This document shows positions 55,628 through 64,000 of a DNA stretch of 64,000 nt, piece after piece. The notes beneath the pieces are model-generated. The model had not been told where the DNA came from. It did no database searches and saw only the letters and a list, made by a program, of their open reading frames with translations. The stretch comes from Microthyrium microscopicum (Eukaryota; Ascomycota; Dothideomycetes; Microthyriales; Microthyriaceae): contig MU004230.1 in assembly GCA_010405405.1 (NCBI GenBank), positions 406,627-470,626 on the forward strand, written 5' to 3'. The position numbers and the translations under genes are program-made. Position 1 is the first letter of the stretch, and every line of letters begins with the position of its first letter.

Positions 55628-56309
55628 GCTTTTTAAAGATCGTAATAGTAACAGAGAATCAGTTTTGGTGAAGCGAGTCTGAGGCTGTTCTTTTGAGTCT
55701 CAGTGATCCATTGGGCTCTGATCACTCATCATGCTATCGCCGAGTTCATTAATGTCGATTAGTAAACGCCTGCCTCCACTAGGCTCCTCTTCTTCAACAA
55801 TTGTTTTTAGCAATTTTTCCATGGAAAGACCTCGGAAGAATTCATTGCCGATTGTAGAAGCTATCCAAATGTGGATTCGGAGACGGATGAATGAGAATAG
55901 TTACCACTATCAAATTTGGTATTTCAACCAGACAGGCTGGCACGTTAATAGAGGGCGTGCAGAGATGATCACCATAGCAGTCAGTTTGACGTTAATGTGG
56001 CTTTCCAATGATCACTTATAGACTTTGTCGAAGGTTTTGAGGCAGATCCAGACAGCTGAGCTTGGTTGCCATCTGATATATGATCACTGATGATTGCAAA
56101 TATCAAGACCACTCAGGACAAGAGCACGTCTATCTTTGATCAAGGCAACTGCATCATGAGTGTTGCTCACCTTCTGTTTCAAAAGGATGCGAACATATTT
56201 AACCTGCAAAGATCGCTGATGTAATTCTGAGCTCTCAATTATTTCACATCTTACAAGCTTCCAAGACAGAGGTGTTCAGATATCGCAACAAGTTCGATTG
56301 TTTGAAAAT
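55628..56309. other. divergent intergenic region (bZIP / AYR1-like)
   Basis: Divergent upstream region between the bZIP factor and the short-chain reductase. A 96-codon plus-strand frame at 55731-56021 shows no family resemblance. Proximity suggests possible co-regulation but shows nothing more. Confidence 0.4.
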
Positions 56310-57557
56310 ATGGCAAATAAAGGCAAAACCATATTGATCACAGGGTAAGTTTGTCCATCTTTTACCATGTCGTAAATCCGTCCGTTGACCGAAATAACAG
56401 CTGTTCGACGGGCATTGGGAAGGCTCTTGCTATTGAGTTCCATAACAAGGGTATACTTATAGCATCACTTCTGAGAATATAGGAAGTGCTAACGCCAAAA
56501 TTAGGTCATCGAGTCTTCGCCGCTTCACGAACCGTCTCTTCTTTGAAGTCGCTGGCAGAAATTGGTATCGAGATTATTCAGTTGGATCCCACCAACGCCG
56601 ATTCTATCTACAATGCTCGATCAGAGATCTCTAAACAGACTGATGGAAAGCTAGACATATTGATTAACAACGCGTAAGTACGTCCCATCCCATTCTGCCA
56701 CAGTGGTGCAACTTTTTGCTAACAAGAATTCCTCTTTAGTGGACAATGTGAGCAAATGTTCCCAATCTCCAATCGATGCAACCTCTAACATGATCAAGGG
56801 ATCGAATCACCTGCCATCGAGGTTGATCTTGACCGCGTAAAAGACATGTTTGACGTCAATGTCTTTGCAGTTATGGAGATGAATAAGCAGTTCATTCCGC
56901 TCTTGATTGCGGCAAAGGGAACGATTGTCAATCACGGAAGTTCGTCTCTACTCCTAACATTTCTCCCCTCTTACTCTAAGCTAATACCCATGATCAGGTA
57001 TCCTTCGTAACATGCCGCATCCCATGACAGCTGCATACAATGCCAGCAAAGCAGCTTTAGCTCAGTATTCCACCACACTACGACTAGAACTAGCACCACT
57101 GGACGTCAAAGTGGTGGAGCTAGTCACAGGGCGAGTTGCTACAGGCTTGGTCACTTTGCCAACTTTGGCCAATACTTCGATCTACAAACCACTGGAGCCT
57201 GCGGTACAGAAGAGAGCACGGGAAGCAGGTACAGTACTGAACAAATATGATTGCCCAGATACTAATTGCAAACTACGAATCAGAGACGATGCAGCCGACC
57301 AATGTATTTGCGAAAGCAGTGGTGAAAGATATCCTGTCCTCTTCCCATCGTGAGATATCCAGAGGAAAGATGGCTACGCTAGGTTGGGTCATAACAACGT
57401 TTTTCCCTACATGGGCATGGGTAAGTGTATCTGTGTATGATGGTCAACGATGTCGATATCTGCTAATCGCTTTCAGGATCCTGTTATGAACAGCTCAAGT
57501 GGACTAAAAGAGTTTCGGGAACCAATCCTTAGACGTGCTCTAGACCTCAAGAAGTAA
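56310..57557 (+). CDS. AYR1-like short-chain dehydrogenase/reductase
   Basis: Eight exons (56310-56344, 56401-56450, 56505-56673, 56740-56747, 56799-56939, 56998-57228, 57284-57420, 57477-57557) give 283 residues. SDR motifs are intact: TGCSTGIGKAL for NADPH, LDILINNAG, and catalytic HGS with YNASK. The LELAPLDVKVVELVTGRV region and C-terminal membrane-associated helix (MATLGWVITTFFPTWAW) match the 1-acyldihydroxyacetone-phosphate reductase (Ayr1) group, which works in ether or glycerolipid synthesis at lipid droplets and the ER. Exon 4 has only 8 nt, yet the frame closes only when it is included. Seven introns are many for a gene of this length. Confidence 0.88.
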
Positions 57558-57768
57558 GGGAAATAGTAATGGGCTCGACAATCCGCATTCGGTATCAAGC
57601 GATTTGTCATTAATGTTATCTTGCTCGAGGCTCAGCAAAAACATCTGCCATGATCTTCCTCGCTATTTGAATCTTCTTTAGCTCTCTGGCGTGGTTGATC
57701 AGTCTCAGAACTATAGAATGAAACAATTCAAAATCTATCTACCACGTCCTTGGAATATGATAGAGGCC

Positions 57769-59343
57769 TCATTTCTCTTCTGTATCCGCCTCCCTAAACT
57801 TGTCAATCCCACCACTCACTCCATCTTTGTCCACTGACCAGTGTCCATTCTCAATCATATCTTTCCCATTCTTGAGAAGTAGCTCTAGACGTAGCAACGT
57901 ATTCTGGCTATTCAAGATACTCGGTCCGGGATGGTAAAGACCGTCGTATATCCCTACCCTATCAAGTGATTTCCCGCTGTCATACTTTGCCCACCGATTG
58001 CGTGCGATGCTGAAAGGTAGCAATAGTTTCATCCATCAGCACGTGTGATACCCATTGTAGGATCAAGGTAGAGCCCACATTAATATGAGCTACATCTTTG
58101 CCATGGATATCCATGGTAAGGCCTATAGTTGTTTCCCCATTTCACTTCTGCTCGAAGGAGTTCGACGTCTGCACGGAGGAAGAGAAATGGGTAAAATCTA
58201 TATGAGTAGGTCCCTTTGTCAAAAGGAAACCGGATTTCATTTAGATCCACTTTCTTGAATGGTTGGTCGGCAAGTTCTTCCGCAGTGACTATACATAGGC
58301 CTGGAGCGACATATCGAAAATGTCTTGGAATTCTGGCTCGTTGGACAAATCCTTTGACAAAAGCGCTTTGGAGGTCGCATGCCCTTATATCATTGCTGCT
58401 GTAATGCAAGGTTACTTCTTGAGTCGTGCTTTGTACAGTGTCTGGGAGGCGGACCTCAATGGCTGATAGAAGGTCTTCCCATGCTGAAACTGTGACGTCC
58501 AGGATCGTGTCGAAATTTCAAGTCCAACAGGCATTATTGACCATGGAGAATGAAAGTCTTCTACTATTTCCCACTCTGGTGGCTCTTCCCAGTAACCGGT
58601 CTCAAACTCGACGTCAATTGATTTGGCCACAACCCTTTTCTGATTGAACATCTCGACACAGGCCAGTAAGATCTCTTCTCAGGGTGCCCATTGAAGCGGA
58701 TTACCTGTGCCATTCTGGTCACATATCTTAGCTGCTAATGTCAGCTCGAAATCATCCCAGGAACAAACTACTGTAAAAATAGCTTGGAAGCAATGTTCCA
58801 AATTTATGACTTGCTGTGAGCGTGCCTTAAAAGAGTTCGTCAAACAGTCACCAGCTTACCTTTCATGGTTTCCTGGTCAAGACTGCAGCTCATGTCAGTG
58901 AAATCGTCGGAACATGTCAAGGGCGTGTGCCAATTACTAAAGTCTTTCATGTCTTTGCCATTCATCTGGTACTCGATAGAGCTAGAGATACCGACTCTCG
59001 CCGTCTGGACTTCCCGTGCCCAATTCTCCAGTGAGCGACTTCAACAAATCCTCAGGTGTTACCAGTGTTTTGACGTAATAGGACAAGTTTTCATCCTGCT
59101 CATTACCTGGGTAATCGTTGATTGTAGCCTGGAGGAATTTCAATGACAGATGGTTCAAGGCAATCTTCGAGTGCCTGTGCGGTTGGTATATGGTCGTCTT
59201 GCCCAAAATGCTCCTCCCACCACGTTGTGCTGTCCTGCTTCCAGTCTATTTTCCTGTAGGACTGGTACCCATCCGGTTTCTAGAAGAAGATTGTGCAATT
59301 CGGCGCATCTTTGCCAATTGAGCCAGGCCTTTGTTCTGCTCAC
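57769..59343 (-). pseudogene. broken uncharacterised gene
   Basis: A chain of protein-like segments on the minus strand reads like a former multi-exon gene: a segment ending GNEQDENLSYYVKTLVTPE, then FQAIFTVVCSWDDFELTLAA, ILLACVEMFNQKRVVAKSID, RIPRHFRYVAPGLCIVTAEE and a final KDGVSGGIDKFREADTEEK. The frame GTGNPLQWAP-stop-EEILLACVE is interrupted by TGA at 58679-58681, where CGA (Arg) would read through. The frame switches between about 58530 and 58410 without splice signals, and the last junction cannot be spliced in frame. I do not recognise the family. Two or more disruptions suggest a pseudogene; a sequencing error or non-canonical splicing could explain one but not all of them. Confidence 0.5.
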
Positions 59344-60036
59344 ATGTTCCAGATTATCTGAGAAGTGAAAAGATTTCTGAATTAGATCAAAATCAGCTTT
59401 TTGTCGTTACGACACATATATCTTTTGATGCTTCATGATATTCGTTTCGCTAGATTTGGACCCAACTTCAGTGCGGCACAGCAAATGCGGTCTAGGCGAC
59501 TATCACTGGACGCTTTCACTCGAATAGCATGTTCAAACGTTCACATTATGCGTTCGTATGTAATCGTGCTTACATATCACTTCAACAAACACCGGGATGT
59601 CAAATTTAGTAAGTCACCGCTACTTCACGGAGCGTCGAGGAGTACTCAAAGACAGGCTGTTATGCTTGTTTCGATTTCTAGCTGGTCTTCTCAGGATTGT
59701 ACGCTTCTAGACATCTAAATACTTACTATAAGCAATTCTGGGTTGTGTAACAAATGCCTATTTCACAATCCTGGTTTGGGATATATTGTTCCTTACAGAT
59801 TTCCAGGTTCGCATTTGCCCTTATATGCCACTCTGCTATCATATACAATATGATCTCATATACTGAATTCATCTTGCTCCGAGCACCGTCTATCCTTAAA
59901 TTCAAATTTGCCCAATAGGCTCGAATTGAGATGTATTCAAGAAAAGGCAGTCCCTCCTACTGCCGATGTTGGTGATCGATCTTCACTGCCATAATTTTCT
60001 TCTTCTGCGACTGCCTATTCTTTCAAACAGTCCAAA
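59344..60036. other. intergenic region
   Basis: Upstream region of the DUF8021-like secreted gene. The plus-strand frame at 59401-59718 (105 codons) shows no recognisable domain, and I do not consider it a gene. Confidence 0.4.
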
Positions 60037-61017
60037 ATGTTAAGTTTTATTATTGGTGCTTCAGCGTTGCTCGCAGGACAAGCCGCTGGTGCTTGCACTC
60101 GCGAGTTACTCGGCGATGTGGCTACCAAGTTCATCGCATCTGCCAAAGTCGATGGCAACACATTCAAGGCGGCCACAGGGTTGAAGTATTCAGAAAATTA
60201 CAAGGACGCCAACATCGCCAGCGGCGTGTATTCAAAGGCCATCAATGTCAACTATACCAGCACACTTCTTGATGCGACAGCCTGTGGTGTATATGTTGAA
60301 ATCATCGCCCCAGACAATAAACCAGGATATCAACTTGCTACTCAGATCTTTGTAAACGCAGACGGTGCGGCAAACAAAGTCGAGGTTGTTGTCACCAGCG
60401 ACGACCCAAGCTGGCCCTCTTGGTTCTACAATGGCAAGAGAGCTCTCGAAATAGCTCTGAAGGACCAACAATCTGGACTCAGGAAGGAACTTCCGGAGGC
60501 CCAGCGTCCATCCAGAGAACATTTGAAGAGTGTGGCCGATGGGTACTTTACAATCTTCGGTGGAAAGGACAAGAAAATTCCCAACTTCTCCAAGGGTTGC
60601 TTGCGTCAAGAAGGTATGTTACAACATCACCCCGAATCATGACTCCCATTATGGCGGTGTAAGAGCTCAATTAATGCTCTGATTCATCTAGGTGGATTCC
60701 CCAAGCAGCTCGATTGCACCCTCGGAGTTCCCAAAGCTTCTCAAGCAAAAGGCTCCCTCCCGAGCTGTGGTACCACCACTGCCAGCACACCTCATCCCGA
60801 CATTCGCGGGTACATTATTGATGAGACTGTTGGTACTGTCGAGGTCTTCTCCAAATTCCAGGGCGCTCCCGACTCTCACGATTTCAGAGTTGAGAACTGT
60901 GAAGTTGTGGCCGTACATGCTGTTACCACTACTCTCGGGGGTAAATCTGGCAGTGGTAGCAAATTCGGAGGCGGCGGAAAATCTGGCAATGGTGCAAAGA
61001 TGGGAGGTGGTGCGTAA
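60037..61017 (+). CDS. secreted protein, DUF8021-like
   Basis: Two exons (60037-60613, 60692-61017) with a 78-nt intron give 300 residues. A signal peptide (MLSFIIGASALLAGQAAG) precedes a domain of about 250 residues with two halves: first FIASAKVDGNTFKAATGLKY, which resembles a nuclear-transport-factor-2-like strand and helix pattern, then IIDETVGTVEVFSKF with PDSHDFRVENCEVVAVHAVT, a signature of the fungal DUF8021 family. Six cysteines probably form disulfides. A Gly/Lys/Ser tail (GGKSGSGSKFGGGGKSGNG) closes the protein. Function unknown; extracellular or cell-wall location likely. Confidence 0.78.
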
Positions 61018-61478
61018 ATGTTTATAACAGTATGCTCCGTACAGTAACTTCTCAGGAAAAATGTGAACAATAAACAGTTCCATGTTGCAAGCACGAATGT
61101 GTGGGTACCATTACCCGAGAGTGAGATTGTTGTGACATTTGAAGGACGAGGTTTGGAACTTAATACTCGAACTGTATGATTTTCTTATTCATCCTCGGGA
61201 GTCAAAGTGTACCCGTTCCTTGAGAAATCTCCAACGACTTCCAATAGTTGTTATATTGACCTTTCCAGCTTCGTTAGGGTCTGGTCTTACTGCCGAAAGC
61301 AGGCATCTAAAGCTCTAGATCGGCATTTCACTTGTGAGAAACGGGGCAATATTGACCCGAGTAGCCGTACCTTGAGACTGCTTTTAAGAGACATATTCTG
61401 TGGTAGTAACTTGGGTAACAAGTTGCACTGTGTGAGAGACATCATCTTTTCCGAAAACAATCACGGGCAAAAGTCAAC
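61018..61478. other. intergenic region
   Basis: The 3' flank of the DUF8021-like gene and promoter of the reductase gene, both plus strand. A 91-codon frame at 61207-61482 overlaps the reductase start and is probably chance. Confidence 0.4.
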
Positions 61479-62610
61479 ATGAAGGAAGCAACTATTTTCC
61501 CGGGCACTAAAGTCAAGATCAACGATGTAGATTTTCCAACCCTGCCGAGTCCCGATCATCTCATTATCAAAGTTATTGTTGCTGGGTCCAATCCAAAAGA
61601 CTGGGCTATAGCAGAACGAGGTCAGCATTGAAGGCTCTTGAATGGCATCGTACGTGATATGCTAATGTGAATTTCTAGTTCCCGGCATAAATCAAGGAGA
61701 TGATATAGCCGGCATCGTCCACTCTGTTGGCGACAATGTCACCAACTTCAGACCTGGAGATCGAGTAGCCAGCTTCCACGAGATGCTCACTCCTCACGGA
61801 TGCTTTGCCGAATATGCCGTTGGACTAGAAGCCACCACATTCCACATTCCACCCAATGTTTCGTTTGAAGAAGCATCAACAATTCCTTTGGCAGGCATGA
61901 CTGCCGCGCTAGGCATGTACCAAAGACTCGGACTCCCACTTCCATGGCTTCCAGCTCAAGAGAGGCTACCGCTAGTGGTGTATGGAGCCGCAGGTGCAGT
62001 TGGCGCCTTCGCGGTCAAACTTGCAACGCTTTCCAATATACATCCCATCATTTGCGTCGCGGGACGAGGTATCGAATATGTAGAGTCTTTGATTGATAGG
62101 TCGAAAGGAGACACTATCGTGGACTATCGCCAAGGCAACGACGAGGTTGTCAAAAGTTTCCAACAAGCTCTCAATGGAGAGAAGCTATGCTATGCATTCG
62201 ATGCTGTCAGCGACAAGGGAAGCTACCAGAATCTGATGAAGGTTATGGACCTATCGAAGGGCAGAATTTCGCTCGTTCTTGCACGAAAGCATTATGAAGG
62301 CATACCGGATAGCTTTGCAAAATTCTTCACCCAGGTTGGAAGAGTTCACGCAGAGTCGTATCCTGGCATCAAAGGAGAGAAGAAGCTACAAGGCCTCTTG
62401 GGTGATCAAGACTTCGGGGCTGTTATGTACAAGTTCTTCGAGCGAGGATTGAAGGCGGGTTGGTTCAAAGGCCATCCGTATCAGGTTGTTCCAGGAGGTC
62501 TAGATGGGGTGGAAACTGGCTTGCAAGATCTCAAAGCCGGAAAAGCTAGCGCCTTCAAGTTTGTCTTCAGAATCGAGGAGACAAAAGGATTGTCTCAATC
62601 AAAGTTGTAG
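61479..62610 (+). CDS. medium-chain dehydrogenase/reductase (quinone oxidoreductase-like)
   Basis: Two exons (61479-61620, 61679-62610) with a 58-nt intron (donor GTCAGC) give 357 residues. GroES-like N-terminal features: VAGSNPKDWAIAE, then GDDIAGIVHSVGDNVTNFRPGDRV. The Rossmann part has VVYGAAGAVGAFAVKLA for NADPH. Structural and catalytic zinc cysteines of alcohol dehydrogenases are missing, so it belongs to the zinc-independent quinone oxidoreductase/trans-enoyl reductase branch. Many stand-alone members reduce quinones or enones; trans-acting enoyl reductases of polyketide clusters look similar, but no polyketide synthase lies in this window. Probably cytosolic; substrate unknown. Confidence 0.88.
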
Positions 62611-63739
62611 GCGGTAGGCGGATAGATCTGGATGTAGACTAATATATTTTGAATAACGACAACACAACCATCGTCACTGGTCATCTCATAGCCCCTGAAT
62701 TTCTTGATGTTTTACCTCTAGTTCTTTCCGCTTCTGTTTCTCATGCTTTGCGTTAACTGGTGATCTAATACCCTACTTACTGTTCATTTGATCTTTGAAT
62801 TTCGCGCCTGGCACCGATGACCACGAGAGATTATTGGTTGCCTGTACGATAACAATCGAGAACGTGGAGAGGAGCCAATAACACGAAAATAATGGAAAAG
62901 TGCACTAATGGTATCTTATTCCCCATAACAAACCAACCTCTCTCTACCTGCTAGGATACAAAAACCCGATCCAACAAGTACAGGCTAAACTCCAGCATAA
63001 AAACCCCAAGATGCTTTGAACCGTTCTCGAGGATGTGAACGATGATCACAAGAAATGAACGCTGGCTAGAGTTCACAGACATGAAGAAAGGAGAATATCC
63101 CTCGTAAAGACAGAAGAAAGCGAGTCAAAAGTAGGATGAAAACCGTTGCAGTGGTCGTGAAAAAGAAAGAGAATGCTTGTTTGCCATGTCTACTCTTGAA
63201 AAGGGGTAATCGAACAAAAATGACAAAAAAATGGATTGCGAGACCAACGGTTTGTGAATGAGAAGAAGTTCTTTGCTTCTCCTCTCGTTTCCAAACAACT
63301 TTGTAGACAGAATTGAAACAGGGCCGACAAAATGAATAGCGCTTCCAAACTCCATTAAGGTAAGAATGAACCAGCCACGATGGACTTTTAAGGCGGTGCT
63401 GGCTTGAGAAAACGCTGATATGCTTTGCTAGCGACGACTGTCTACTCTAAAAGAGCAGAACACTACATTTTCTGCGATGTGAAGGGTCGAGTGAATTTAA
63501 AGGTTTTCGTTGGAGCCATGACAGGTTCAAGGGAACGGAGGCCAATGGTGTTATGGCTCACTGCGTGGCATAGTACATTTCGATGGCTAGATCGACCGAA
63601 AGAAAAATTTGCCTGGCCACGACGCGGCCCTTGGTTCTGAATATCTTCGTCGCTGCCCCACAGTATGTTGACGAGGTATAGCAGATCATGCCAGAACTCA
63701 TTGAAATCAAGATCCTACTGATTTTCTTTGTCATGCATT
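62611..63739. other. intergenic region
   Basis: About 1.1 kb. GA/AG-rich stretches occur around 63050-63200. No coding frame with family resemblance. Contains the 3' flanks of the reductase (plus) and of the partial gene at the right edge (minus). Confidence 0.4.
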
Positions 63740-64000
63740 TCAGCCAGCTCCAGTTACTCCCATTGGACCCGTAGGCCCAGGATGGCCTCGGTAATTATGA
63801 CTTTGTCTTTGAGGACTTCCATTAGGGTCTGGAGTGAATTGTTGAGGCGGAGTACCAACTCCATGCGATGGTCCATAAGTGAAATTGCCACTGGGCGTTG
63901 CTCCGCTACCTACGTGGCGAACAGAGGCTTCATTCTGCCATGCTTGCGGGTCCTGGGCTACAACATTTCCAGAACGCCCTTGCGATGGCCGAGATCCGGT
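63740..64000 (-). CDS. 3' end of a Gly/Pro/Gln-rich protein (partial)
   Basis: An uninterrupted minus-strand frame of 86 codons plus stop enters from beyond the window. It encodes a low-complexity C-terminus rich in Gly, Pro, Gln, Ser and Asn (GPSHGVGTPPQQFTPDPN, then NYRGHPGPTGPMGVTGAG). No domain is recognisable, and the rest of the gene lies outside. The absence of stops over the whole stretch, with coding-like third positions, argues for a genuine exon. Confidence 0.6.
   Translation of the reverse strand, partial: TGSRPSQGRSGNVVAQDPQAWQNEASVRHVGSGATPSGNFTYGPSHGVGTPPQQFTPDPNGSPQRQSHNYRGHPGPTGPMGVTGAG

Noticed and set aside
61479-62610. Trans-acting enoyl reductase of a polyketide cluster
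   Set aside because: No polyketide synthase or other cluster gene is present nearby, so only a general reductase call is justified.

Overview
The window is nuclear DNA from a filamentous ascomycete (Pezizomycotina; class not resolved). The protein families are typical of that group, most genes carry introns of 42-100 nt with GTRNGT donors and CTAAC/CTGAC branch points, and intergenic regions are 0.3-2.7 kb. Exon-intron structures were worked out by hand from splice signals and reading-frame continuity, and the spliced frames close exactly. I found no tRNA, rRNA or CRISPR array.

Layout. 0.9-7.1 kb: neurochondrin-like protein, Bor1-type anion transporter, mitochondrial GTPase MTG1, and a small LEA-like protein. 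7.4-15.8 kb: an eight-exon Zn2Cys6 regulator, a Pth11-like rhodopsin-fold membrane protein, and glutamine synthetase with paired GATA motifs. 18.4-25.7 kb: an Mgr3-like mitochondrial TPR protein divergent from an SRAP/HMCES DNA-protein crosslink protein, a 566-bp MITE-like inverted-repeat element, an isochorismatase-fold protein and an AlkB-like dioxygenase. 28-37.5 kb: a secreted class II-type heme peroxidase with an acidic Pro/Asp-rich extension, a cyanovirin-N (CVNH) protein, mitochondrial release factor 1, a small Cys/His-rich protein, a metallophosphoesterase and a TMEM69-like membrane protein. 37.7-49 kb: a CAP59/CMT1-type mannosyltransferase, small unknown proteins, an NmrA-like protein, a secreted Cys-rich precursor with a dibasic site and repeated peptides, a degenerate His/Met-rich secreted gene with duplicated mini-exons, and a Pro/Ser-rich single-pass membrane protein. 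50-64 kb: a CM1 (Cnn_1N) coiled-coil protein, a bZIP factor, an AYR1-like reductase with an 8-nt exon, a broken minus-strand gene, a DUF8021-like secreted protein, a medium-chain reductase, and the 3' end of a gene running off the right edge.

How the genes relate. There is no obvious biosynthetic cluster. Housekeeping genes, several for mitochondrial translation and membrane quality control (MTG1, MRF1, Mgr3-like, TMEM69-like), alternate with accessory and secreted genes. The AlkB-like and SRAP proteins both suit DNA or RNA damage repair but are not adjacent. The most novel-looking locus is the secreted precursor at 43844-44561: a conserved-looking Cys-rich domain, a Lys-Arg site, then two identical 16-residue peptides whose codons differ only synonymously.
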